A stretch of DNA of 64,000 nucleotides from positions 2,319,403 through 2,383,402 of the forward strand of contig CP070696.1 of the NCBI GenBank assembly GCA_020353535.1, in the 5' to 3' direction. Below, one piece after another: positions 11,172 to 19,359 of this stretch. A program made the position numbers and the translations under genes. The notes beneath the pieces are model-generated. The model searched no databases. It worked only from the letters and a program-made list of their open reading frames with translations, and was not told where the DNA came from. The DNA is from Spirochaetaceae bacterium. GTDB taxonomy: Bacteria; Spirochaetota; Spirochaetia; SZUA-6; DRHE01. Position 1 is the first letter of the stretch, and every line of letters begins with the position of its first letter.

Positions 11172-12980
11172 ATGGACAAAAGGACAGTAATTGCAGTCGT
11201 GCTTGCAGTCGTCGTGATCATCGGCAGCATGATCGTACAGCAGAGGTTCTTCGCCCCCGAGCAGCCGACAACGGTTGCAGAACCCGCGGATGGTGGCCCT
11301 CAGCCGGTCGTCGAAGAACAGCCCGCCGAGGCACAGACAGCGGAAGGTGCGGAACAACCGCCTGTAGCAGAGCAGCCGAGTGTTCCGGGCACAGCCACCG
11401 GTGAGATGGCCCTGGTGACCGACCAGCAGATCGAAGAGCAGACCTTCACTCTCGAAACCGAGGTGTTTCGAGTCGGATTTACAAATCGAGGTGGCCAAAT
11501 CACATCGATCGAGTTAAAGGATTTCTCCAACACCGACGGATCGCCCGTGGAGATGATTTTTTCCCAGGACTCCGGTATCAATCCCTTCAGTTTTCGCTTC
11601 GGTGGTGTCGATACTCCCCCGGTAGATGCCCTGTTCCAGGTGGAGCGCTCCCTGATCGGCGCGGGAGTTACCTTCTCCCGTACCTTCCGCTCCCAAACAG
11701 GCGTGCCCTTCACGCTGAAAAAGAGTTACCTGCTGCAACCACGGGATTACATGATCGAGCTACGGGTGAGCATCGAGAACAGCATCAACGAGTATCCGGC
11801 TCTAAACTACAACGGCTATGCTTACACCCTCGGCTTCGGACCGCAGATCGGACCGGAGTTCGAGAAGCTGGACCGGCGGAATGAGTTCCGGGAGTACTTG
11901 TACTATGCTGACGAGAAACGAGAAAACGTACGCATGAAACAGGAGTCCAAGCAGATCGACAGGCGGGTGACCTGGGCCGCCATCGCGGGAAAGTACTTCG
12001 CGGTCATCGCCGTGCCCGACACGACCCAGTACCTGATCACGTACGACACCAGACCGATCGAAGGATTGAACGAACAATCCAGTCTGTACTTCAGCCGCCC
12101 AGAGATCAAGAGCGCGAGGAGCACTGACCTGTTCCGCTTCTACGTTGGACCGAAGAAGCAGGATGTGCTGAAGAGCTACAACGATGCTGAAAAGAACGCC
12201 TATAAGCTGTCGAATATGCACTTCGAGGAAACATCAACCAGGCGTTTCTTTTTGACAAATTGGTTGGCGGAGGTGCTCAAGTTCTTCCTGGAGCTGTTCT
12301 ACCGGTTGATCCCGAACTACGGGGTGGCCATCATCCTGGTGACCGTACTGCTCAAAGTCCTGCTCTTTCCTCTGACCCGCAAAAGCTACGAATCCACCGC
12401 CAGGATGCAGACTCTACAGCCGAAGATCAACGAGCTGCGGGAGAAGTACAAGAACAACCCCCAAAAGCTTAACCAGGAAATGGCGCAGATGTACAAGAAG
12501 GAAGGTGTCAGTCCTCTGGGCGGCTGTCTTCCCATGCTGCTTCAGTTTCCTATTCTGATCGCCTTCTACAGCCTGTTGAACACCCATTTTGCTTTAAGGG
12601 GAGCGGTCTTCATTCCCGGTTGGATCAACGACCTGTCAGCGCCAGAATCTGTTATAAGTTTTACACCGATTCAAATTCTCAGCTTTGAATTCGGCGCCAT
12701 TCGGGCCCTGCCTTTCATCATGCTGGTGACCACCTTCCTCTCCTCAAAGCTGATGCAGTCGCCGAGCACCGATGCCTCCGGAAGAAACATGAAGATGATG
12801 ACCTACATGATGCCGATCATGTTTTTCTTCATCCTCTACAACATGCCCTCCGGATTGCTCCTGTACTGGACGATGCAGAACATATTCACAGTTGCTCAGC
12901 AGTGGTACATCAATTACCGGCGGCAGAAGAAAAATGCTGGAGGCGGAGCGGATCTAGGACCATTAAAACGAAAGAAGTAA
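11172..12980 (+). CDS. yidC: Membrane protein insertase YidC
   Basis: A 602-residue protein of the Gram-negative type. It has an N-terminal transmembrane helix (IAVVLAVVVIIGSMIVQQRFF), a low-complexity Ala/Glu/Pro/Gln linker, a large periplasmic beta-domain, and from about residue 360 the conserved insertase core (NYGVAIILVTVLLKVLLFPLTRKSYES, GGCLPMLLQFPILIAFYSLL) ending in basic residues. It inserts and folds inner-membrane proteins with or without Sec. The only AGGAG lies about 15 bases upstream of ATG 11172, an unusually long spacing, but no better in-frame start is visible. Confidence 0.97.
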   Translation: MDKRTVIAVVLAVVVIIGSMIVQQRFFAPEQPTTVAEPADGGPQPVVEEQPAEAQTAEGAEQPPVAEQPSVPGTATGEMALVTDQQIEEQTFTLETEVFRVGFTNRGGQITSIELKDFSNTDGSPVEMIFSQDSGINPFSFRFGGVDTPPVDALFQVERSLIGAGVTFSRTFRSQTGVPFTLKKSYLLQPRDYMIELRVSIENSINEYPALNYNGYAYTLGFGPQIGPEFEKLDRRNEFREYLYYADEKRENVRMKQESKQIDRRVTWAAIAGKYFAVIAVPDTTQYLITYDTRPIEGLNEQSSLYFSRPEIKSARSTDLFRFYVGPKKQDVLKSYNDAEKNAYKLSNMHFEETSTRRFFLTNWLAEVLKFFLELFYRLIPNYGVAIILVTVLLKVLLFPLTRKSYESTARMQTLQPKINELREKYKNNPQKLNQEMAQMYKKEGVSPLGGCLPMLLQFPILIAFYSLLNTHFALRGAVFIPGWINDLSAPESVISFTPIQILSFEFGAIRALPFIMLVTTFLSSKLMQSPSTDASGRNMKMMTYMMPIMFFFILYNMPSGLLLYWTMQNIFTVAQQWYINYRRQKKNAGGGADLGPLKRKK

Positions 12981-13005
12981 CGCTTCAACAAGGAGGAGCG
13001 ATTGG

Positions 13006-13677
13006 ATGGAAGTAAAAGAGTTCGAGGGAAAGAACGAAGAGGAGGCCATAAACAAGGCAATCGAATCATTAGGCCTTGATCGAGATGACATTGACGTAGA
13101 GATCGTAGAGGCGAAAAAGGCGCCGTTTCTGTTCGGCGGAGGCAAGGTCAAGATCCGGGTGCACCTGGAGGAAGATCGGGAGGACAGTTCCGGAACGCTG
13201 GAGCCAAGCGGAGATTTTGAAAAGCAGATAATCGAGTTTGTCAACGGCTTGATCGAACGAATCGGGATATCGGCACGGGTGTATATCTCCTTCCGTCAGG
13301 ACAACAAAATCGGGATCGATGTCGATTCATCTGATTCGGGAATCCTGATCGGAAAACGGGGACAAACACTCGAGGCGCTGCAGACGATCGTCAATGTGGC
13401 TGCCAGCCGTATTCAGGATAATCATCCCCGCATCATCGTTGACAGTCAGAATTATCGAAGCCGACGGGAACGCAGTCTGATTCGGCTGGCCTATCAGACT
13501 GCTGACGAGGTGCGTCGCACCAGGGATTCCAGGCTGCTGGAGGCGATGAATCCATTCGAACGCAGGCTGATTCACACCACCCTGAGTAAAGAGCGGGATG
13601 TGGATACCACCAGCGAGGGAGAGGGGCTGTACAAAAGGGTCCGGGTATACTACAAAGGTTCGAGAAACCGGGGCTGA
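13006..13677 (+). CDS. khpB: RNA-binding protein KhpB/Jag
   Basis: The 223-residue protein has three known parts. A Jag-N domain covers about residues 1-50 (MEVKEFEGKNEEEAINKAIESL, with KAPFLFGGGKVKIRV). A KH domain carries the GXXG loop IGKRGQTLEALQ. A C-terminal R3H domain has MNPFERRLIHTTLS. The family binds RNA and affects cell division and envelope growth. ATG 13006 follows AGGAGGAG. It closes the origin gene cluster right after yidC, the common arrangement. Confidence 0.95.
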   Translation: MEVKEFEGKNEEEAINKAIESLGLDRDDIDVEIVEAKKAPFLFGGGKVKIRVHLEEDREDSSGTLEPSGDFEKQIIEFVNGLIERIGISARVYISFRQDNKIGIDVDSSDSGILIGKRGQTLEALQTIVNVAASRIQDNHPRIIVDSQNYRSRRERSLIRLAYQTADEVRRTRDSRLLEAMNPFERRLIHTTLSKERDVDTTSEGEGLYKRVRVYYKGSRNRG

Positions 13678-13704
13678 AGTACGAGCTGGGGTGAAATTCC
13701 AGGA

Positions 13705-14013
13705 TCAGTCGTAGCGACGTCGTTTGCGGGCCGCACCGCCACCGCTACCACCGAAAACGATCATCATACCCAACAGGAAACCAAAATTATACCACCCACC
13801 GGTGTTGTGCACTTCGTACATGTCTACCTTGTCGGAGAAAAGCGAGATGATGAAGGTAACCGGGGCGATGATCCCATGCCAAATACCCAGCCAGAATCCG
13901 GCTACCTCCCCATCCTGATCGGGACTGTCCGTCAGGGTATTGGGTCCGGGCGCACAGCCGGCCAGAGTCATCACAAGCAGGACCACGGCCAACAGAACAA
14001 CTAGTCGTCTCAT
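13705..14013 (-). CDS. Small predicted lipoprotein of unknown function
   Basis: A 102-residue protein with a signal peptide MRRLVVLLAVVLLVMTLAGC ending in the lipobox LAGC, so Cys20 should be lipidated. After a short polar stretch come two hydrophobic segments (WLGIWHGIIAPVTFIISLF and FGFLLGMMIVFGG), a Gly-rich stretch and a basic end RKRRR. Small proteins of this pattern occur widely but I know no function. It is convergent with khpB and lies downstream of the M48 protease gene on the same strand. Confidence 0.75.
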   Translation of the reverse strand: MRRLVVLLAVVLLVMTLAGCAPGPNTLTDSPDQDGEVAGFWLGIWHGIIAPVTFIISLFSDKVDMYEVHNTGGWYNFGFLLGMMIVFGGSGGGAARKRRRYD

Positions 14014-14058
14014 GAAAAACCTCCCGATTCTTTGTTCTTATAGTGTCATGAAATCAAG

Positions 14059-15300
14059 TTACAGATCCAGTGCTCTGATTCGTTCGAGGATCGTAGGGTG
14101 AGAGTAGTGGTAGAAGCTGAACAGGGGGTGTGGCGAAGGATTGCTGAGATTATCCTTCCCGAGACGCTTCAAGGCGTGCTGGAATGCTTTGCCGTATTCG
14201 GTGTGGGTTTTTACGAAGCGATCGGCCTGATACTCATGCCTTCGGGACCACCAGGAAAAAAACGGTTTGAGATAGAAGGTAAAGGGTCCCGAAACGAACA
14301 TCACTAAAACCAACAAAGCCTGCGGGTTGGAATCTGAAAAACCAAATGCTTCGAAAAATGGCAAGTAGTTGAGGAGCAGACTTAGAATCCAAAATCCCAA
14401 CAAACCGGAAAGGATGGAGAACGCCAGGCGTTTGAGGATGTGCCTGAGTTTTTGGTGGCCAATTTCATGGGCCAGCACACCGGCCACCTCAGCTTCTCCA
14501 AGAGTTTGGATGAGGGTATCGAAAAGAACGACACGTTTTACTCTTCCCAATCCGCTGAAATAGGCGTTGCTGTGCTTGCTGCGCTTGCTGCCGTCCATTA
14601 GGAAAATCCCCCGTGTTTTAAAACCCATGTGTTTCGCCAGGGACAGTAGTTTCTCCTTCAGGGGACCCTCCTCAAGAGGGGTGAACTTATTGAATAGGGG
14701 AGCGATGACCTTGGGATAGAGCACGATCATCACCAGTTGAAAGGCGGTGAAAAGGAGGAAACCCCATAGCCACCACAACGAACCGGAGCGGATAAGAGTG
14801 AACAGTACGGCCAGAAGAGGCGTCACGAGAACGATAGATACCAGCAGACCCTTCAGCCCATCGAGGATAAACAGCTTCCAGGTCATGCGGTTGAATCCGT
14901 ATCGTTCCTCGATCACGAACTGGGAGTAGATGGTAACGGGCAGGGACACCAGGGAGAAGATCAGGGCGATGAGATACACGTAGAGGATACCCCGCAGTAT
15001 CGGTCCTACCGCAAGATCGGAAACCAAGTTCTCCAGAGCTCCCAGCCAACCGCATAGGATAAGAACAAGTACCAGAGCAGAGCTGAGCAGTGAAGAAACA
15101 ATAGCCAGGTAGGTCTTGCTCCTGCTGTACTCGATCGCTCGACGATAATCCTGGGCGCCCCAGATTTCCAGGGCTAGGGCCGAAGGTTTGGTTTTAGCGG
15201 ATCCAGCGCGGCGAAGATTTAGCCATAGAAGGGACTGTTCCCAAATGAGTTCGAGGAAGAATAGAGAAAGAAAGACAATGAGGATCGTCTGCGGTTTCAT
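14059..15300 (-). CDS. M48 family (Ste24/CAAX-like) membrane metalloprotease
   Basis: Zinc protease of the Ste24 type, about 413 residues. It has several hydrophobic helices and the active-site motif HEIGHQKLRH, with a downstream acidic zinc-ligand region (SRRHEYQADRFV). The NAYFSGLGRVKRVVLFDTLI segment is characteristic of Ste24-like enzymes. In bacteria these proteins process or degrade membrane proteins, and the true substrate here is unknown. The start at 15300 has GGAG eight bases upstream. An upstream in-frame extension of 17 residues is less likely. Confidence 0.9.
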   Translation of the reverse strand: MKPQTILIVFLSLFFLELIWEQSLLWLNLRRAGSAKTKPSALALEIWGAQDYRRAIEYSRSKTYLAIVSSLLSSALVLVLILCGWLGALENLVSDLAVGPILRGILYVYLIALIFSLVSLPVTIYSQFVIEERYGFNRMTWKLFILDGLKGLLVSIVLVTPLLAVLFTLIRSGSLWWLWGFLLFTAFQLVMIVLYPKVIAPLFNKFTPLEEGPLKEKLLSLAKHMGFKTRGIFLMDGSKRSKHSNAYFSGLGRVKRVVLFDTLIQTLGEAEVAGVLAHEIGHQKLRHILKRLAFSILSGLLGFWILSLLLNYLPFFEAFGFSDSNPQALLVLVMFVSGPFTFYLKPFFSWWSRRHEYQADRFVKTHTEYGKAFQHALKRLGKDNLSNPSPHPLFSFYHYSHPTILERIRALDL

Positions 15301-15411
15301 CAAGTGGTCTCCGCTCATGCTAATATAGTAACTGCGACAAGGGCACAGCAACGGGATGAGGAAATTTTATTGCACCGGCTTCGGCCTTTACCGTAGAATA
15401 GCCCGAAGCCT

Positions 15412-15930
15412 ATGAAGCTAAAGGTATTTTATCTCCCGCTGTTCTCGGCAGTCTTGGTGCTGCTCTCCTGTGCAAGCGGGCATCGCGAACTCTTGTCCGA
15501 AAACCATCCCGCGATAAGGGACATCGATTCCTTGGAAAAAGAACTCCAGGTTCTGTGCAGTGGTTTGGAGTTCCTGGAGCCGGGCGGCTTGTGGCGGTTG
15601 TCGGGGGCGTTCACGGCAACGGACCGGCAGGTAGTGTCTGGGTCGGCGATCTGATTGCCCTGATCACCAAAGAACCGCAGCCTTGGTTATCCGATCGAGC
15701 AGGATGTCCAAATGGTAATTCTTCGTACCCGGGACGGATTGATAAAAGCACCTCGTTGGGGACTTAGATACATGCGCCTGACCGCCCGTCTGAGTATAAC
15801 CAACTACCTGCGCCTGGAGCACTGTCGGGAGGTGTACACGGAGGAGACACCCACCTATCTTCCCATGGAAGAACGTTTGCGAATGCACCGCCGTGCCTTC
15901 GAGTTGATCTTCGACAAACTGCATTTGTAG
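15412..15930 (+). pseudogene. Broken lipoprotein gene, possibly remnant of an AstE/AspA-like zinc hydrolase
   Basis: The reading begins with a lipoprotein signal (MKLKVFYLPLFSAVLVLLSC) and continues to about 15570, where the same frame loses sense and stops at 15654. The coherent protein moves to another frame (RLVAVVGGVHGNGPAGSVWVGDLIALI), which resembles the metal-binding GGxHGNE region of succinylglutamate desuccinylase/aspartoacylase-like enzymes. Around 15690 the sense returns to the first frame and runs to the stop at 15930. Two frameshifts, and a total far shorter than an intact hydrolase, point to a decayed and partly deleted gene. The family assignment rests on one motif. Confidence 0.6.
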
Positions 15931-15939
15931 GCACAGGTC

Positions 15940-17292
15940 ATGTCGGATTCACCCACATCGGAACGCCGTCATTTAAAGCGAAACATCTCCTTGATCCATT
16001 TGATCGGGATCGAGGTGGGGCAGTCCATCGGTGCGGGGATCTTTGCCTTGACGGGCATCGCCCTGGCCGCTACAGGACCATCTCTATTTCTGGCCTTTCT
16101 GGCGGCAGCGTTTCCCGTAGCCCTGGCCATGGCCGTCCTGGCCATGTTGGCTACCGCTGAACCGATCTCCGGAGGTACGTACTACTACGGATCCCGCTTC
16201 TTCTCTCCAGTGGCTTCCTTTACCGGTGTATGGGCTTACATCCTGGGCGCGGTACTGGGCATGTTTCCCCTCTATGCCCTGACCGGAGCCACCTTTTTGA
16301 AGGCCGTGATCCCCGCTCTTCCTAAGATTCCCGTTGCCCTGCTGTTGCTTGCTGTTTTTTTCCTTACCAATCTGCTCGGTGCCAGAGTCGCCGTCTGGAT
16401 TCAAGCTGTGCTGGTGGCGATTCTGCTTCTGGCCTTGTTCCTGTTCATTGGTGCCGGGATGCCGGAGGTTTCGCTACAGCACTTTTCGCCTCTTTTTACC
16501 GGCGGAACTGGGGGTTTTCTGGTTGCCTCGGCCATCCTCACCTTCACCATTCTCGGAGCCAATGCCGCGGTGGAGCTGGGGGATGAGATTATCGATCCCC
16601 GCAAGAATATCCCTCGGTCGTTTCTCATTGCCATTCCCGTCGTCACCGCTGTCTACGTGGTGATTGGAATCGTCGCAGCCGGTGTAGCTCCCTGGAACAG
16701 CTGGAGCGATAGTTCCCTTTCCTCTGTTGCGGCCTTCTTCCTGCGGGGACCCCTGTTCGTGTTCTTCATCGTAGGCGGAGGTTTTTTAGCAGTCGTGACG
16801 ACACTGAATGCGACCTATTTATGGGGCACCAAGAGCCTGATTCTGATTACCGAGGATGGCTTATTTCCCAAATCTCTGGCTCGGATCAATCGCCGCTTCG
16901 GTACTCCCCATTGGTTTCTCATCATCATCTTTCTCATCTCCTCAGCCGCCCTTATAGTCGCGGGTGAGCGGGTGGAGACTTTCGCCGTGTTCGCCTCCCT
17001 CGGGGGAATCATCATCTTCATCCCGGTGATGGGTGCCGCTCTGCGACTGCGAAGGCATCATCCGCAGCTGTATGCCCGTTCGTCGCTTCAGTTGAGAGGT
17101 GTTATTTACTACCTTGCCCCAGCAGCGGGTCTTCTGCTCTGTGTGCTGGTTATTGCAATACTCCTGATCAACCTGAGCAGTCATCGGGGGGGATTCGTTT
17201 TTCTGGCGATCTTTGGGGTGTGGGTTGCTGCCGGCGTGGCGTATTCCGGCCTGCGGTTGCGGCGCAAAGTTGGGAGCAGGCGGCGAATCTAA
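15940..17292 (+). CDS. APC-family amino acid permease
   Basis: A 450-residue integral membrane protein with about twelve hydrophobic segments. The first carries the APC hallmark GIEVGQSIGAGIFALTGIAL, and the EPISGGTYYYGSRFF region is typical of the first cytoplasmic loop. Amino acid/polyamine transporters of this superfamily work with ion gradients or by exchange, and the substrate cannot be read from sequence. It starts nine bases after the broken gene upstream. No hairpin terminator follows it. Confidence 0.88.
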   Translation: MSDSPTSERRHLKRNISLIHLIGIEVGQSIGAGIFALTGIALAATGPSLFLAFLAAAFPVALAMAVLAMLATAEPISGGTYYYGSRFFSPVASFTGVWAYILGAVLGMFPLYALTGATFLKAVIPALPKIPVALLLLAVFFLTNLLGARVAVWIQAVLVAILLLALFLFIGAGMPEVSLQHFSPLFTGGTGGFLVASAILTFTILGANAAVELGDEIIDPRKNIPRSFLIAIPVVTAVYVVIGIVAAGVAPWNSWSDSSLSSVAAFFLRGPLFVFFIVGGGFLAVVTTLNATYLWGTKSLILITEDGLFPKSLARINRRFGTPHWFLIIIFLISSAALIVAGERVETFAVFASLGGIIIFIPVMGAALRLRRHHPQLYARSSLQLRGVIYYLAPAAGLLLCVLVIAILLINLSSHRGGFVFLAIFGVWVAAGVAYSGLRLRRKVGSRRRI

Positions 17293-17326
17293 TCCACTAG
17301 TCTATCGCTCCGGGTTATACACAACC

Positions 17327-18406
17327 TCAATTCATATCCCGCATATCCGGATAGTATGGGGTGTGCACCTCAGGAACACCACGCACAAACGGTTTATAGC
17401 CCAGCAGGTACTCGATCCTGTTCAATGAGCCTCTTTGGAAATGCAGCAGGAAGCTGTCTGATTGGTCAAAAGCGGATGTCAAAAGGGTAGCCCCCTCTTG
17501 ATAGGCAAGGTTGTTGGCATGGATCAGCAGCTGCCGCCAGAGCCGCAGCCCTTGAGGACCATCGGCAAGGTGGTTGAACACGTGACAGTAGCAGATACGG
17601 CCTCCCTGCTGCGGTAATCTGGGTAGGGGAAGGACAAACCGCAACCCGTCGAAGATCGGTTTCAACACCTTGTAGTAGCCGGGAAGGCGGATTACCCGGG
17701 TCCACATGGCCCGGCACACCCGGAAGAATCCTATCGACGCAAAGGAGGACCCTTGCTCGAGAACGAAGCAGGAAAACAGTCCCGAGTCGCTCATCGCCGG
17801 TGTAAGGTAGCGGTCCTTTAAGGCCGTGGGAAAGAACTGATAGTTCCCGTATCGATCCCACACCTTGCCGGTGAGGTACGTGTTCGCCTCCTCAGGCGTT
17901 AGTTCCTGAGGCTGAAGGCGAAGAGGTTTCAATTTGAAGACAGGACGGCTGAGCACGATCATCTTGCCTGTGAAGCGGTAGTTTTGCTTTTTTTTCTGAA
18001 AGCCGATCATGGTGGTGTTGTCACTCTTGACCAGTCCGTACAACAGAGCAGCTCCGCTCTCTTCCGCCCAACGGTCCATCAGATTCCAGACTCTCAGCAT
18101 GTGACGGCCCAGAATGGTCCGTCGGTAGTCCGGGTGCAGACGCAGATCGTAAAAAAAGGCTGCCCGGGTTGCTTTTCCCGAAAGGAACACATCTTTCAAG
18201 GTTCCCGCCATTACTCCGATAAGACGGTCGGCCTGGTTGTCCACGGCCACCAGGGTATGCTGGTTCCCGTATAGAGTCGAACGGAAGAAGTAGTCCTTGC
18301 GCTCCGAGTAGATCTTCAGTTTACTCCCCTGAGGACTGCTGCGTTCCAGCTCGATCAACCCGGGATTGTCTTCCGGTGTAGCGATCCGTACGGCGTTTGT
18401 GGACAT
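17327..18406 (-). CDS. GNAT-family N-acetyltransferase-like protein
   Basis: About 359 residues from ATG 18406 (MSTNAVRIATPEDNPGLIELERSSPQGSK). The N-terminal half has the GNAT pattern: beta strands followed by VAVDNQADRLIGVMAG and the acetyl-CoA loop region DLRLHPDYRRTILGRHML. The C-terminal half (LFSCFVLEQGSSFASIGFFRV onwards) looks like a second, degenerate GNAT-like fold. The open frame extends upstream to 18688, but that part overlaps the divergent Fpg/Nei-like gene and has no protein-like character. Substrate unknown. It is divergent from the DNA-repair pair at 18496. Confidence 0.75.
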   Translation of the reverse strand: MSTNAVRIATPEDNPGLIELERSSPQGSKLKIYSERKDYFFRSTLYGNQHTLVAVDNQADRLIGVMAGTLKDVFLSGKATRAAFFYDLRLHPDYRRTILGRHMLRVWNLMDRWAEESGAALLYGLVKSDNTTMIGFQKKKQNYRFTGKMIVLSRPVFKLKPLRLQPQELTPEEANTYLTGKVWDRYGNYQFFPTALKDRYLTPAMSDSGLFSCFVLEQGSSFASIGFFRVCRAMWTRVIRLPGYYKVLKPIFDGLRFVLPLPRLPQQGGRICYCHVFNHLADGPQGLRLWRQLLIHANNLAYQEGATLLTSAFDQSDSFLLHFQRGSLNRIEYLLGYKPFVRGVPEVHTPYYPDMRDMN

Positions 18407-18495
18407 ATCAGAAGTATAGAGTAAAAACCCGAGCAACGCCAGAATTGGATGGCTACCCAAGAGAAAGGAAAACGGAGTAGAATATTCTTCGCGCA

Positions 18496-19359
18496 ATGCC
18501 TGAGCTGCCAGATTTGGTTTATATCGAGAAAAAGCTCCGTCCCGGTGTAGTAGATCAGGAAATCCGGGAAGTGGCCGTATGGGAGCCGATCGTCCTGCGC
18601 ATGGGTGTACCCGGAAGTTTTTCGGATGTGCTGCGGGGAATGAGGATCCGGGACCTGCATCGACACGGTCCCTTTCTCGTGTTTGCACTGCCGCCGCTGG
18701 AGATAATCGTCCATTTTATGCTGGCCGGGTTCTTCCGACTCGAGGAGCGGCGATCCGTGAAGAGGCAAACCGGGAATCGGTTGAACAGGGACCACTGTTT
18801 CTCCCTGCTGCTCGGCAGCGGACGGAGCCTACACTACTTCGATTCCAGACGTATGGGTAAGATCTACGTGATCGAGGCGGGAGCCACCGCCGAGATTCCC
18901 GGCTACGATACTCAGGGCACCGATCCACTGTCACAGCGGTTCACGTTGCAGTCATTCAAAGAAAAAGTTCGTGGTCGTCGCCACCAGGTTCGGGTGTTTC
19001 TCATGGATCAGAGTCTCATGAGTGCCATCGGCAATGCCTATGCCGACGAAATCCTTTTCGATGCCTGTATTCATCCGAAAACTCGCTGTGATCAGTTGGA
19101 AAAACAGCAGGTTGAGAGGTTGTATCACAGCATCGTTTCGGTACTCCGCCGGGCCGTCCAAATAGTCGAGGAAGCGGACAGGGGTATCGATGTAAAAATG
19201 CGGGATCACTTGAAAGTGAGAAATAGAAGAGGATCGACCTGTCTGGTCTGCGGCACCACGATCCGACGAACTGGGGTGTTGGGCTACGACTCCTTCTTCT
19301 GCCCAAGATGTCAGCCTGAGCTGCGTAGCCGGCTGGTCTCCTGGGACAAGCTGTCATGA
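18496..19359 (+). CDS. Fpg/Nei-family DNA glycosylase-like protein
   Basis: The 287-residue protein begins MPELPD, giving the N-terminal Pro2 and Glu3 used for base excision and beta-elimination. The helix-two-turn-helix region LMDQSLMSAIGNAYADEILF and a C-terminal zinc finger C-x2-C-x16-C-x2-C (CLVCGTT...CPRC) complete the family. In place of the usual RRGK hairpin lysine (Lys57 of E. coli Fpg) the sequence reads RHGPFLVF, so that residue is Pro59. The stop overlaps the ATG of lhr (ATGA). An fpg/nei-like gene beside lhr also occurs in mycobacteria, supporting a joint repair role. Confidence 0.88.
   Translation: MPELPDLVYIEKKLRPGVVDQEIREVAVWEPIVLRMGVPGSFSDVLRGMRIRDLHRHGPFLVFALPPLEIIVHFMLAGFFRLEERRSVKRQTGNRLNRDHCFSLLLGSGRSLHYFDSRRMGKIYVIEAGATAEIPGYDTQGTDPLSQRFTLQSFKEKVRGRRHQVRVFLMDQSLMSAIGNAYADEILFDACIHPKTRCDQLEKQQVERLYHSIVSVLRRAVQIVEEADRGIDVKMRDHLKVRNRRGSTCLVCGTTIRRTGVLGYDSFFCPRCQPELRSRLVSWDKLS

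Noticed and set aside
17315-17323. Lone TTATACACA DnaA-box match
   Set aside because: A single relaxed match about 10 kb from the origin, in a short convergent gap, is likely chance.
18407-18688. Upstream extension of the GNAT protein
   Set aside because: It overlaps the divergent Fpg/Nei-like gene and contains no domain, while ATG 18406 begins the recognisable protein.
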